Below are positions 30,420-41,140 of a stretch of 64,000 bases of DNA, one piece after another. The position numbers were made by a program, and so were the translations under genes. Below the pieces are notes generated by a model. It had not been told where the DNA came from, searched no databases, and saw nothing but the letters and a program-made list of their open reading frames with translations. The DNA is taken from NCBI GenBank assembly GCA_012033495.1, contig JAAUQT010000002.1, positions 16,658 to 80,657 of the forward strand. Reading direction: 5' to 3'. The DNA is from Cyanobacteria bacterium RM1_2_2 (GTDB lineage Bacteria; Cyanobacteriota; Cyanobacteriia; Elainellales; Elainellaceae). Each line of letters begins with the position of its first letter. Position 1 is the stretch's first letter.

Positions 30420-31109
30420 ATGAAAACTCTGAGCTACTCTTTCATCCTTCGACGGCTCGCTACCCTTTTGGCGGTGATTGCGCTCACCCTAGTTTTATTA
30501 GCTGGAATCACGGGCGTGCTGTTAGCGTTTTACTATGAGCCAAGCGCCGGCGGAGCTTATGACTCGCTGAAATTCATTACTGAATCGGTTCCGGGTGGCG
30601 TTTTAATTCGGAGCCTTCACGACATTGCTGGCAATCTGATTATTGGGGTAGCGCTGCTGCAAATCGCTGTCATGTTTTTGGGCCGTCAAGCGAACCGAGA
30701 CTGGTTTCTTGCCTGGCTAAGCGGCGGGTTCTTGGCGCTTTTTGCGATTGGGCTGGGTTGGACGGCCATCATCCTAGATTGGGATCAGATTGGCTATTGG
30801 CGGCTCAAAATTGAGATCGGAACGATTAGCAGTCTGCCCATTGTTGGTGAATACATTCGTACCATTTTGTTAGGCGGCGACAGCATCGGTTCGACGACGG
30901 TTGCCCACATGTATGCAATTCATAGCTACCTACTGTCGGCGATTGCAGTGGTATTGGCAATTGTGCATTTTGTTGCCTTAGTGAATCAAGAGCGCCGTCA
31001 AATTGGGCTGTCAGCGGCTTCAGAAGCACTGCCTGAATCCGGTTCTACCGTCACCTCTACCACTCCAGAAAAGCCGGAACCCGTTTCGGTAGGAGGCGGA
31101 GTTGGTTAG
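30420..31109 (+). CDS. Cytochrome b6 N-terminal-like membrane protein
   Basis: GVLLAFYYEPSAGGAYDSLKFITESVPGGVLIRSLHDIAGNLII... and YAIHSYLLSAIAVVLAIVHFVAL. Confidence 0.75.
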   Translation: MKTLSYSFILRRLATLLAVIALTLVLLAGITGVLLAFYYEPSAGGAYDSLKFITESVPGGVLIRSLHDIAGNLIIGVALLQIAVMFLGRQANRDWFLAWLSGGFLALFAIGLGWTAIILDWDQIGYWRLKIEIGTISSLPIVGEYIRTILLGGDSIGSTTVAHMYAIHSYLLSAIAVVLAIVHFVALVNQERRQIGLSAASEALPESGSTVTSTTPEKPEPVSVGGGVG

Positions 31110-31126
31110 CCATCGCTTGCTAGGGT

Positions 31127-31573
31127 ATGGATCAAGCAACTGAGCGGATTGAATCTCTTAAGGCAGGGTGGGTAGGAGCCGTGGCAACTGCAATTGAGTT
31201 TGTTGCGGCTTCAGCACTGCAAGTCTTAGCTCACCTTCCTGCTACAAATGGCACTGCTGCAAATGGCATAGAGCATTGGATGCAACCTGAAACGCTGGGG
31301 TCGGCAGCCATTGCTGTCCTGAGCGGCGGACTGTTTGGCATCACCTATCGCTATGTCGTTAGAACCGATAGCAACCTTCAGCTTCAGGCAGGCGCGGTTG
31401 GAGCCTTCGGTTTAGTGCGCGGCTTAGGGCAAATCGAGGCAACTTGGGCAACTTCTCCCTACTGGCTGACCGGCATCAGGCTGTTGGCGAGCTTGTTGAT
31501 GTTTGCAACGGCAGCCCTGCTGTTGAACTGGTCAATGCGGCAAGGTTGGATTAAGCGATTTGAGGAATCATGA
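31127..31573 (+). CDS. Hypothetical small membrane protein
   Basis: Several hydrophobic segments; 17 nt downstream of the cyt b-like gene, same strand. Confidence 0.5.
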   Translation: MDQATERIESLKAGWVGAVATAIEFVAASALQVLAHLPATNGTAANGIEHWMQPETLGSAAIAVLSGGLFGITYRYVVRTDSNLQLQAGAVGAFGLVRGLGQIEATWATSPYWLTGIRLLASLLMFATAALLLNWSMRQGWIKRFEES

Positions 31574-31586
31574 ACTCGCCTAAAAA

Positions 31587-31614
31587 TCCCCGACTCAGAT
31601 GACCGAATCGGGGA
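31587..31614 (-). terminator. Rho-independent terminator of glgP
   Basis: Minus strand TCCCCGA...TCGGGGA stem followed by TTTTT. Confidence 0.7.
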
Positions 31615-31642
31615 AGGCGTGACATTAATTCTCGAAAAATCG

Positions 31643-32731
31643 TTAACTCATTTCGGGTGTTTTCGTGACTTTGAGACCTGCTGCTTCTTGCGAGTAGGCT
31701 CCCAAATCAACCGGCATTGGCTCAACTTTCCAGATATCACGACAGTATTCTGCGATGGTTCGGTCAGAGGAGAACTTGCCCATCCGCGCCACATTCAGAA
31801 TCGACATGCGTGTCCAGTTGTCCTGATCGCGGAAAGCTTGGCTCACCCGATCCTGACAGTCTAAGTAAGATTGGAAGTCAGCCAGCAGCATATATTCATC
31901 GCTGTGCAGCAACGAATCAACAATCGACATAAACAAACCTGGCTCTTTGGGCGAGAAGAAGCCCGACGCAAGCTGATCGATCACCTGCTTCAGTTCAGGA
32001 TTGGACTGGTAGTAGCTTGCCGGACTGTAGCCCGACGCTTTCTTGTCCATCACTTCTTGGGCCGTTAACCCAAACAAGAAGAAGTTTTCTGCGCCCACTT
32101 CCTCCCGAATTTCGACGTTTGCGCCATCGAGTGTGCCAATGGTGAGGGCGCCATTCATCGAGAACTTCATGTTGCCTGTGCCAGAAGCCTCTTTGCCAGC
32201 GGTCGAAATTTGCTCCGATAGGTCGGCGGCAGGGTAAGCAAATTGTCCAGAAGAAACTGAATAATTTGCCATGAACACGACCTTCAATCGGTCGGCTACA
32301 TCCGGGTCGTTGTTGACCACATCGCCCACTGAGTTGATTAACTTCACAACCATTTTGGCCATGAAATAGCCCGGAGCCGCTTTGCCGCCAAAAATAAAGG
32401 TGCGAGGCAAGATGTCCTGACTGGGATCAGCTTTCAGGCGGTTATAAAGCGCGATGATATGCAGCACATTGAGCAACTGCCGCTTATATTCGTGAATCCG
32501 CTTGATTTGCACATCAAACAGCGAATCAATATTCAACTCAATCCCGTTGTTACGCAGGATGTAGTCAGCAAGATGGGATTTATTCGCTTGCTTGATTTGC
32601 CGCCACTGCGCTCGAAACTGAGGATCATCAGCATAGGGTTCAATCCGGCGCAGTTCATCGAGATTCTTGATCCAACCGTCGCCGATTTTCTCGCTGATCA
32701 GATTCGACAGCTTCGGATTACTCATCATCAA
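31643..32731 (-). CDS. glgP: Glycogen/starch phosphorylase, C-terminal part (frameshifted from N-terminal part)
   Basis: [62 protein letters not shown]. Confidence 0.92.
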   Translation of the reverse strand: MMMSNPKLSNLISEKIGDGWIKNLDELRRIEPYADDPQFRAQWRQIKQANKSHLADYILRNNGIELNIDSLFDVQIKRIHEYKRQLLNVLHIIALYNRLKADPSQDILPRTFIFGGKAAPGYFMAKMVVKLINSVGDVVNNDPDVADRLKVVFMANYSVSSGQFAYPAADLSEQISTAGKEASGTGNMKFSMNGALTIGTLDGANVEIREEVGAENFFLFGLTAQEVMDKKASGYSPASYYQSNPELKQVIDQLASGFFSPKEPGLFMSIVDSLLHSDEYMLLADFQSYLDCQDRVSQAFRDQDNWTRMSILNVARMGKFSSDRTIAEYCRDIWKVEPMPVDLGAYSQEAAGLKVTKTPEMS

Positions 32732-32786
32732 CCAGCGACGCGGCGTGACACCATTGGTTTTGTTTTGGAACTTTTCGGGCCAAAGC

Positions 32787-34187
32787 TCATAAAAAGTCCC
32801 GCATGAGTTCCTGCTTGATTAGCTCCGTATGTAAGGCTGCTACACCATTCACCGTATGGCTACCGACGCAAGCCAAATGAGCCATCCGCACCTGCTTTTC
32901 TTGCCCTTCTTCAATCAACGACATCCGCGCCAATTTAGAACTATCGCTGGGATACCTGAGGCGCACTTCATCCAAAAACACTTGGTTAATTTCGTAGATT
33001 AGCTCTAGATGGCGCGGCAACAACCGACCAAACAAGCTGACCGGCCATTTCTCCAGGGCTTCCGACAGCAGCGTATGATTGGTGTAGGCAAACGTGCGAC
33101 GAGTCAGATCCCAAGCCTGATTCCATTCCAACTCATAGTCGTCTAGGAACAGCCGCATCAGTTCGGCGACCCCAATGGCTGGATGGGTGTCGTTTAGCTG
33201 AATTGCCACCTTGTCAGGGAAGGCATCGAACGTGTCATGATTGCGCAGGTAAAGGCGAATGATGTCTTGTAACGAACAAGAAACGAAGAAGTACTGCTGC
33301 TGCAAACGCAACTCTTTTCCTTGCGGCGTGTGATCGTTGGGATACAGCACCTTGGAAATATTTTCGGAGAAGGTTTTGGCGGCAACGGCTTGAGTGTAGT
33401 CGCCTGCATTGAACACATGAAAATCAAAGTCTTCGCCTGCTCTGGCTGCCCAGAGACGCAGAGTGTTGACCGTATTGTTGCCATATCCTGGAACAGGCGT
33501 GTCGTAAGGTGTGCCAAACACCGTGACCCGAGGCGACCAACGAACTCTAGATTTGCCCGATTCGTCGATCAACACTTCGGTGTGACCACCAAATTTGATT
33601 TCCACCATGTAGTCGGGGCGCGGAATTTCCCACGGATTGCCGAACCGCAGCCAGTTATCGGGATGTTCCACCTGCCATCCATCGCAGATCAACTGGTCAA
33701 AGATGCCAAATTCATAGCGAATCCCGTAGCCCATTGCTGGAATTTCGAGCGTAGCCATCGAGTCTAGGAAGCAGGCAGCGAGTCGCCCCAAACCGCCATT
33801 CCCTAGCCCCGGCTCTTCTTCGCGCTCGATCAGGTCATCTAGATTTAAGCCTGATTCTTTCAGCGCCTGCTGCATTTGGTCATAAAGACCCAGGTTAATT
33901 AAGTTATTCAGTAACAGCCGCCCGATCAAAAATTCTGCCGAGAGATAATAAACCCCTTTGGCGTCTTTGTCAAAGTAAGCTTGGGCTGTTTTGATGCGAC
34001 GGTGCACTAGACGATCGCGCACCGTATATGCCAGTGCCATGTAATAGTCATAAAGGGTTGCAAAGTTTTCGTCTTTGCCCTGAATGTAATACAGGTTATC
34101 GGCGAGTGCTCGTTTAAGGGTTGACACGGTTGTTCCTGTGCGATCGTCTTCGATATGCACACGAACATCAATTGGCTGACTGGTCAT
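32787..34187 (-). CDS. glgP: Glycogen/starch phosphorylase, N-terminal part
   Basis: [55 protein letters not shown]. Confidence 0.93.
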   Translation of the reverse strand: MTSQPIDVRVHIEDDRTGTTVSTLKRALADNLYYIQGKDENFATLYDYYMALAYTVRDRLVHRRIKTAQAYFDKDAKGVYYLSAEFLIGRLLLNNLINLGLYDQMQQALKESGLNLDDLIEREEEPGLGNGGLGRLAACFLDSMATLEIPAMGYGIRYEFGIFDQLICDGWQVEHPDNWLRFGNPWEIPRPDYMVEIKFGGHTEVLIDESGKSRVRWSPRVTVFGTPYDTPVPGYGNNTVNTLRLWAARAGEDFDFHVFNAGDYTQAVAAKTFSENISKVLYPNDHTPQGKELRLQQQYFFVSCSLQDIIRLYLRNHDTFDAFPDKVAIQLNDTHPAIGVAELMRLFLDDYELEWNQAWDLTRRTFAYTNHTLLSEALEKWPVSLFGRLLPRHLELIYEINQVFLDEVRLRYPSDSSKLARMSLIEEGQEKQVRMAHLACVGSHTVNGVAALHTELIKQELMRDFL

Positions 34188-34568
34188 AAGCTAAAGTTGA
34201 GTGATAATTCAACTAAACTAACGCACACTACAACTCTAATTGACAAGGAATCGTGTTGAAAACTACATCCAGCTTGAACTTAAGCAATTCTTAGGATTGC
34301 GATGCCAAATCTATCCAAATTCGGTTTTGTTCCGTTTTGCTGCCATTGGCGGCTGAGCGGACTGGTGCTGAGCGGGCTGGTTTTTAACGATGAAGTGTAG
34401 CGGCAGAAATTGACCCAATTCCCCCTTCTGCCCTTTCTTCCCGCTTTACCTTCCTGCCAAGGTTCAAGTTGTGAGTCTCAGATTAAAAGTTCCCTTATCT
34501 CCCCATCCTGACCCGTGGCACAATGATTCAATTGATTTGTTGATGATTTTGCCAACCACAGGAACACC

Positions 34569-35315
34569 ATGACGATTCATCCTTCTCTCCATCAGGCGTT
34601 TGCTCAACAGCGAGCGCTCAAAGTAATCAGTGGCTTAACCAACTTTAATGCCGAACAGGTTGCCATGATTGTCAGAGCAGCCGAGCGCGGCGGTGCAACG
34701 TTTGTCGATATTGCTGCCGAGCCTAGCTTGGTTAAGCTAACGAAGCAATTGATCCAAATTCCCGTTTGTGTCTCTGCGGTGGAACCCGAACAATTTGTTG
34801 CTGCTGTTGCTGCCGGGGCAGACTTGATTGAAATTGGCAACTTTGATGCTTTCTATGCTCAGGGGCGGCGGTTTGAGGCAGCCGAAGTTTTGGAACTGAC
34901 GCGGCAAACCCGAACACGCCTGCCAGAAACCACCCTTTCTGTAACCGTCCCTCACACGCTCGAACTGGATCAGCAAGTTCATCTAGCCGAAGAACTGGTC
35001 AAAGCTGGAGCCGACTTGATTCAAACCGAAGGCGGCACGAGCAGCCAACCGACTCATGCAGGCACTTTAGGACTGATTGAAAAAGCGGCTCCGACTCTGG
35101 CATCTGCCCACGCAATCTCACGGGCTGTTTCTGTCCCTGTGCTCTGTGCGTCTGGGCTTTCGGATGTGACTGCACCGATGGCGATTGCGGCGGGCGCATC
35201 TGGAATCGGTGTTGGCTCTGCCATTAACCGGCTCAATGATGAGTTGGCAATGGTTGCTGCTGTGCGGCGGTTCGTAGAAGCCCTGACAGCCGCTAATCTG
35301 CGCGTCAACGCATAA
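34569..35315 (+). CDS. ycf23: Ycf23 / DUF561 TIM-barrel protein
   Basis: ALKVISGLTNFNAEQVAMIVRAAERGGATFVDIAAEP; DLIQTEGGTSS; VPVLCASGLSDVTAPMAIAAGASGIGVGSA. Confidence 0.85.
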   Translation: MTIHPSLHQAFAQQRALKVISGLTNFNAEQVAMIVRAAERGGATFVDIAAEPSLVKLTKQLIQIPVCVSAVEPEQFVAAVAAGADLIEIGNFDAFYAQGRRFEAAEVLELTRQTRTRLPETTLSVTVPHTLELDQQVHLAEELVKAGADLIQTEGGTSSQPTHAGTLGLIEKAAPTLASAHAISRAVSVPVLCASGLSDVTAPMAIAAGASGIGVGSAINRLNDELAMVAAVRRFVEALTAANLRVNA

Positions 35316-35485
35316 GTCTTGCCCTCCAAATTTCCCTGGGATGTGAGGTTCACAAAAGCCCAGCGCTGCGGAAGTGAGGAGGGCTGAATCAACCTGATTG
35401 ACACTGATTAGAGCAATCTTAAGGCTAGAAGAAGCGTGTGGCTGAATCGGAGGATGAATCTAGAAGCGCCTCAGCTTCTCAGTCG

Positions 35486-35538
35486 GCGTCACATCCTCAC
35501 ATACGTCCCATCCTCACATACGTCACATCGTCACATAA
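35486..35538. repeat. Short ~17-bp tandem repeat (catcctcacatacgtca)
   Basis: cacatcctcacatacgtcccatcctcacatacgtcacatcgtcacat. Confidence 0.8.
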
Positions 35539-35689
35539 TTGTCGTCAACTCATGATGGCAGCCGGGACTCTGTGCTGAAGAATCAGGATGATCAGGCAGC
35601 AACGCCAAAACAAGTTAGGAGAAACAACGCTGCTCAAAACCCCGTAATCGGAATGACACCTGCTGTAAGCCTCGCTAAGATGAAGAAGT

Positions 35690-36538
35690 GTGAAGCATTG
35701 GTTTACAGTTGAGCAGATTGGTCGAGCAGACTGGTTGAGCAGATCGTTTTCTCTAGTTGCAATGGTAGAGCCTGAATCGAATCAAGCGTTAAATCGAGAA
35801 TTGGCAGCGCCAGCCGCAGAAATGTCGTCGCTAGAGCAGCCTACCCGTCCGATTACAACTCCGACCGAAGCCATCAAGCAGGCTGAAAAGTCCTTGAAGG
35901 ACATTTACTTTATTAGCGGTTTAGGTGCTGATGAACGAGTGTTTCGGTTGCTGAAATTTGAGGGCTATCGACCTGTGCATATTCATTGGCTAGAACCAAA
36001 GCACAGAGAGCCAATTGCCGACTATGCCAAGCGTTTAGCAGTTCAAATTCAGTCAAATAGTCCTATTGTGATCGGGCTGTCGTTTGGTGGCATGATTGCC
36101 GTAGAGATCGCCAAACAAATCGAAGTCGAAAAGGTTATTTTAATCTCCAGCGTCAAAGATAAGTTTGAAGTGCCGTTCTATTTCAGACTGTTTCGCTGGT
36201 TTCAAATTCACCGCATCCTTCCTTACAAAAACTTGCGCTGGTTGGGTTACATCATCGCCTGCTGGCTCTTTGGTCTAGAAAGCTTGGCTGAACGTACCCT
36301 CATGAAAGCAATTCTGCTCGATACTGACATTCGATTTATGAAGTGGGCGCTTCACCAACTCATAACCTGGGATAACGAAACTGTGCCCGACCATCTTTAT
36401 CAAATTCATGGCACAAGCGACCGAGTTTTTCCTATCTGCTTTGTCCAGCCAAATTTTGTCCTAGAACGCGGCGGACATTTCATGATTATGAATCGCGCTA
36501 ACCAAATCTCAGCCTTACTGGAAAAAATCATGGCTTAG
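35690..36538 (+). CDS. Alpha/beta hydrolase
   Basis: DIYFISGLGADERVFRLL; IVIGLSFGGMIAVEIAK; IHGTSDRVFP; GGHFMIM. Confidence 0.75.
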   Translation: MKHWFTVEQIGRADWLSRSFSLVAMVEPESNQALNRELAAPAAEMSSLEQPTRPITTPTEAIKQAEKSLKDIYFISGLGADERVFRLLKFEGYRPVHIHWLEPKHREPIADYAKRLAVQIQSNSPIVIGLSFGGMIAVEIAKQIEVEKVILISSVKDKFEVPFYFRLFRWFQIHRILPYKNLRWLGYIIACWLFGLESLAERTLMKAILLDTDIRFMKWALHQLITWDNETVPDHLYQIHGTSDRVFPICFVQPNFVLERGGHFMIMNRANQISALLEKIMA

Positions 36539-36739
36539 CCTAGTTCTAATGCCCCGCCGCATTGCATAAGGTGGTGCAGTATCGCCTCAACGCCTCCTCG
36601 AAAGAAGAAATGATGCAAACGGCGATGGCTTTGATGGTGGGTTGGGCTTTTATCTCGGAAGTGCTATCCATAGCCCAACTTTAAGGAATCGCTATTAGTT
36701 TATGCTTTGGCTTTAGCTTCATAGCTCGATGCTTAGAAC

Positions 36740-36850
36740 CTGTTTGAAAAGCCCCCTAAATTCCCCATTCTGGGGGACTTCTCCGAGCCGATGATGCCTT
36801 CAAAGTCCCCTACCCGTGGGGGATTTAGGGGCTGAGAGGAGTTGTGTGTA
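36740..36850. repeat. Cyanobacterial intergenic palindromic repeat of the GCCCCCTAAATCCCC type
   Basis: gccccctaaattccccattctgggggactt...agtcccctacccgtgggggatttaggggc. Confidence 0.65.
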
Positions 36851-36972
36851 CACCAAGTCTCTTCTACATGGTGTTTCATACGAATTCACCTAGGGAGCAA
36901 CCTTTCAAATGAAAATCCTCTACTTAAAGCGCTGACGCGGATTCGAGCGGCGTTCTCTTAAGAAAATTGTGG

Positions 36973-38028
36973 CTAGCGTGAGTACCGTAATTGGGAGTAC
37001 AAACCAGAGCATGACGCTACTGTAAAGGGTAAACTATCGTGCTGGGTTGAAGCCAAGATTAGATAAACCGTATAGGCAATGTAGTAGCCCATGAAGATGG
37101 AGCCTTCCCAGCGGGCAATCAGGTTGCCAGTGAAGAACACTGGGAGACAGGCAATTGCCACGGCAATCATGACTGGAATATCGAAACCCAAAGCCGCATC
37201 TGAAACCGCAATTCCCGCAGGAGCAACAGTTCCTGACAGCCCCAGCACTGCCAGAATGTTGAAAATATTGCTACCAACTACGTTGCCTACCGCAATATCG
37301 CGCTCACCTTTCAAGCTCGCCACTACGGATGTTGCTAACTCTGGTAGCGAAGTTCCGGCAGCAACGATCGTAAGCCCAATCACCAGTTCGCTGATGCCAA
37401 AGGCACGAGCAATTGTAACGGCGCTGTCTACCAACCAGCGAGAACCCAAAACCAGCAAAACTAAACCCAACAGAATGTAACCTACATTAATCAATAGCTG
37501 CTTCGTTGACCGATCGGATGCATTAGGCTGTTGCCCATATTCCTGGCTATATTCTGCCTGCACCTCTGGGTTGGATTCGCTACGACTTTGGTAGATTTGA
37601 AAAATGGTGTAGGTTACGGCAAGCGTGAATAGAATAATTCCGTCAACGCGGCCGATGGTGCCATCTAGCCCAAACACCAGCATCAAAATCGACACGCCAA
37701 TCATGATTGGCACATCCAGTCGAATCAACTGCTGAGCCACAATCAGCGGAGATAACAACGCCGACAAGCCCAGGATAAACAGCACGTTGAAAATATTGCT
37801 GCCCACCACATTCCCGACTGAGATATCTGCTTGACCTGCGAAGCTGGCGATCACACTGACTGCCATCTCAGGCGCACTTGTGCCGTAGGCCACAATCGTC
37901 AACCCAATCACCAGCGGCGAAATTCCGGCAATGATTGCGATTTTAGATGCCCCTCGCACCAGAGCTTCTGCACCAAGCACCAACAGTGCTAATCCGGCAA
38001 TTAACAATAACAGCACTGTGATGCTCAT
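36973..38028 (-). CDS. Calcium/sodium antiporter (CaCA family, YrbG-like)
   Basis: Two repeats: ISPLVIGLTIVAYGTSAPEMAVSV...GNVVGSNIFNVL and ISELVIGLTIVAAGTSLPELATSV...GNVVGSNIFNIL. Confidence 0.92.
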   Translation of the reverse strand: MSITVLLLLIAGLALLVLGAEALVRGASKIAIIAGISPLVIGLTIVAYGTSAPEMAVSVIASFAGQADISVGNVVGSNIFNVLFILGLSALLSPLIVAQQLIRLDVPIMIGVSILMLVFGLDGTIGRVDGIILFTLAVTYTIFQIYQSRSESNPEVQAEYSQEYGQQPNASDRSTKQLLINVGYILLGLVLLVLGSRWLVDSAVTIARAFGISELVIGLTIVAAGTSLPELATSVVASLKGERDIAVGNVVGSNIFNILAVLGLSGTVAPAGIAVSDAALGFDIPVMIAVAIACLPVFFTGNLIARWEGSIFMGYYIAYTVYLILASTQHDSLPFTVASCSGLYSQLRYSR

Positions 38029-38463
38029 ATTTCTTTACTCTCAGTTCAATCATGTGGGGTTTCAACGGTTAGGAGATTTCTAGGAAAAAGTTGTTGCCAC
38101 GTTGGGGCAGTGGACTCAGTCTTGCGTCGCCCAGATGATTGATCTGCAAAACCTGCCCGTACCAGGGGAGAGGGTTTCCTAGAAATTAGTGCTCACTAGC
38201 TTCTCGTGAGCGGCTTCCCGATCAGCAGATTTGGTCTCTAAATCCCTGGGTAGGGTTAAGAAAACAGGCGTTGCTGAATGAAAGCTTAAACGATGATGGC
38301 TCCGATATCCCCCTCCAGCCCTCAAAATGGGAGCCTAGGAAGATCCGGAAGCCCCCAAGTTTGGCGGGTTGGGGGGCAAATGCATCCCGTGAATCAGCAA
38401 CGCCGAAAAGCACTGCTTAAAGCCAAGTTTTAAGCCAATGCTGTCTTAGCAAGGTGGAGCAGC

Positions 38464-39636
38464 TTAATACTGCGGCACCGAGGAGTCAACTTCTTGGCTC
38501 CAAGCGTTGATGCCACCTTTGACATTGATGCCGTCAATACCTGATTCTTTCAGAATGCCAATGGCTTTTGCAGAACGACCACCCAGTTTGCAATGAACAA
38601 TCAGTTTGTGACCGTTCAGCAATTCTTTGACCTTGGCGGCTCCGTCTCCGTTTTCAATATCGGGAAGCGGCACGAGCACAGAACCAGGAATTTTGGCAAT
38701 TTCGTATTCATTAGGGTTGCGGACATCCAGCAGAACATAATCGTTTGCGCCGCTGTCTAGAATTTGCTTGAGTTCTTGAACTGTAATTTCTTCCATAGAT
38801 GCCTGCTGTTGAGCTTCTGCTGCTTTGGCTTGCGGAATGCCGCAAAACTCTTCGTAGTCGATCAGTTTTTCGATCACAGGGCGCACCGGATTCGGGCGCA
38901 GTTTCAACTCACGGAAAGACATATTCAGGGCGTTATACAGCAGCAGCCGTCCGCTTAAGGTATTGCCTTGCCCCAAGATAATTTTAATCGTCTCAGTGGC
39001 TTGGATCGTACCAATGATGCCGCATAGAACACCCAGCACACCGCCCTCAGCGCAAGAAGGAACCAATCCGGGTGGCGGTGGTTCGGGATACAGATCGCGG
39101 TAGTTGGGGCCCTCTTCATAGTTGAATACGGTTGCTTGCCCCTCAAACCGGAAAATTGAGCCGTAGACGTTGGGTTTGTTCAAAAGCACGCAAGCATCGT
39201 TGACCAGATACCGCGTCGGGAAGTTATCCGTTCCATCAACGACAATATCGTAGGGTTCGACGATACCCAACGCATTTTCAGCGCTGAGGCGAGTTTCGTA
39301 CAGATCAATCTGACAGTGAGGGTTGATTTCCAGGATACGGTTTTTGGCAGATTGGATCTTCGGCTTGCCGACCCAGGACGTGCCGTGGATCACCTGCCGC
39401 TGAAGGTTTGAGCTATCTACAATATCAAAATCAACAATGCCAATTCGCCCAATGCCAGCCGCCGCCAAATAGAGCAGCAGGGGGGAACCCAGCCCGCCCG
39501 TCCCAATACACAAAACGCTGGCGGCTTTTAAGCGCTTTTGCCCCTCTAACCCCACCTCTGGCAGGATTAAATGGCGCGAGTAGCGCTCATACTCGTCTTT
39601 GCTCAATTGGATCTCATCCAAATTTGGATTTAGCAT
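38464..39636 (-). CDS. moeB: Molybdopterin-synthase adenylyltransferase MoeB/ThiF with C-terminal rhodanese domain
   Basis: YSRHLILPEVGLEGQKRLKAASVLCIGTGGLGSPLLLYLAAAG; rhodanese loop VHCKLGGRSAKA. Confidence 0.92.
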   Translation of the reverse strand: MLNPNLDEIQLSKDEYERYSRHLILPEVGLEGQKRLKAASVLCIGTGGLGSPLLLYLAAAGIGRIGIVDFDIVDSSNLQRQVIHGTSWVGKPKIQSAKNRILEINPHCQIDLYETRLSAENALGIVEPYDIVVDGTDNFPTRYLVNDACVLLNKPNVYGSIFRFEGQATVFNYEEGPNYRDLYPEPPPPGLVPSCAEGGVLGVLCGIIGTIQATETIKIILGQGNTLSGRLLLYNALNMSFRELKLRPNPVRPVIEKLIDYEEFCGIPQAKAAEAQQQASMEEITVQELKQILDSGANDYVLLDVRNPNEYEIAKIPGSVLVPLPDIENGDGAAKVKELLNGHKLIVHCKLGGRSAKAIGILKESGIDGINVKGGINAWSQEVDSSVPQY

Positions 39637-39840
39637 GGTAACTCTGTGAGATGAAGAGAGATTAAGGGTTTCAGAACTGATGCACAAGCTAACCCCTCCT
39701 CAGTTTTCCGGTCAAGGAAGTCTAAGGTTTGCTTCCCGCAAGGGGAGATTCAGGGGCAAGGGCGTCAATCCTGACAAAGTTTGAGGGGATGAGACGGATG
39801 ACTTTTGCCTCTCTCTATTAAAGCAGGTCTAGTCCAGGAA

Positions 39841-40362
39841 CTACGATTGGGCTGTTAGACTCAACATTTCTTCAGCCTCGAATTGGTTTTGTTCGTTCAA
39901 GCACCAGCATCGTGTCTCTTGGGCTTTGCCCTGCACCACTGACACAATGATGTAAGAGTAGCTTGACCACGCAACCGCCCGATCGCTCTCCGAGGGCACA
40001 GCCGCCTGATCAGGATGGGAATGATAGACGCCAATAATTTCTAGATTCTGTTCTCGCGCTTGGCGTTGCGCCTGAAAAATTTCGCCAGGATCGATCCAGT
40101 AACGCCGGATTTTGGTCATCTTGTCCTGATTCGTCTCCGTCAGTTCTGCCATGGCCGCAGCCGCTTCTAGATTCCAAGCATTTTGAGTTTGCCACACTTT
40201 GACCAAACAGCGCACCTGAGGCTGTTGGCAGCGGTTAACCTGGCCAAGCAACAAGCCGCAGCATTCTTCTGGGTAAGTTTGTTGAGCATGAGCCGTAATG
40301 GTTTCGATCTGCTCGGCAGTATACTTGAGCACTACGGGTTGCCTCCGCAAAAAATAGAACAT
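39841..40362 (-). CDS. JAMM/MPN+ (M67-type) metallopeptidase
   Basis: PEECCGLLLG; IIGVYHSHPDQAAVPSESDRA. Confidence 0.88.
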   Translation of the reverse strand: MFYFLRRQPVVLKYTAEQIETITAHAQQTYPEECCGLLLGQVNRCQQPQVRCLVKVWQTQNAWNLEAAAAMAELTETNQDKMTKIRRYWIDPGEIFQAQRQAREQNLEIIGVYHSHPDQAAVPSESDRAVAWSSYSYIIVSVVQGKAQETRCWCLNEQNQFEAEEMLSLTAQS

Positions 40363-40378
40363 TGCCGTAAAAAATGCG

Positions 40379-41065
40379 TTATTCCACGGTAATTAACCGC
40401 TGTTGCAAGAAGGCTACCGTCCGGTTCCAAGCGTCCTCGGCCGCCGCAGGATTGTAGGCTTCGGGGCGGGTGTCGTTGAAAAAAGCGTGTCCAGCATTCG
40501 GGTAAACATGAGCTTCAATGGTTCCGCCAGCCTGCTGAATTTGGGCTGCTAACTGCTGCACGGCTGCCGGCGGCACAAAATCGTCTTGCTCGCCAAACAG
40601 CCCCAACACCGGAGCCGTCAGCTTAGAAAAATCGGGATGAACATTGGGATGGATGCCATAGAAATCGACGACGGCTCCAATTTGATCGCTGACGGTCGCT
40701 GCCAGCAGCGCCAACTGTCCGCCTAAACAAAACCCCACAACCCCAAGCTTTTTATGCGTCACGCTAGGATGCTTCAGCAAGCAATCAACAGCAGATTCTA
40801 GCTCTTTTGCAGTTTGCTCAATGTTCAACGCCATAAACATGCGCTGAGCTTCATCGGGCGACGTTGCGGTTTCGCCTTGGTATAAATCGGGCGCAAGGGC
40901 AGCAAAACCCGCCTCAGCAAATCGATCGCTAATGGACTGAATGTGCGGCACAAGCCCCCACCATTCCTGAATCACAATCACTCCCATGCCCAGCGGATTT
41001 TCAGGAATCGCCAGATAATAATTCGTTCCAGGAATCTGCTGCCCCACGTTGCCTCCTTTTACCAT
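40379..41065 (-). CDS. Dienelactone hydrolase family protein
   Basis: VIVIQEWWGLVPHIQSISDRFAEAGFAALAPDLYQGE; VGFCLGGQLALLAA; HAFFND. Confidence 0.92.
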   Translation of the reverse strand: MVKGGNVGQQIPGTNYYLAIPENPLGMGVIVIQEWWGLVPHIQSISDRFAEAGFAALAPDLYQGETATSPDEAQRMFMALNIEQTAKELESAVDCLLKHPSVTHKKLGVVGFCLGGQLALLAATVSDQIGAVVDFYGIHPNVHPDFSKLTAPVLGLFGEQDDFVPPAAVQQLAAQIQQAGGTIEAHVYPNAGHAFFNDTRPEAYNPAAAEDAWNRTVAFLQQRLITVE

Positions 41066-41140
41066 TGATTTTTGATCATCCTTATCCTAGCGGGGATGGG
41101 AAAAATTCGGGTTAAGAGATAATTTTGCCCTGAAATTGCG

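Noticed and set aside
32785-32800. Canonical -1 programmed frameshift (UUUUUUA-type) in glgP
   Set aside because: Restoring the conserved [10 protein letters not shown] motif needs +1, not -1, and no stimulatory signal is evident; base error is simpler.
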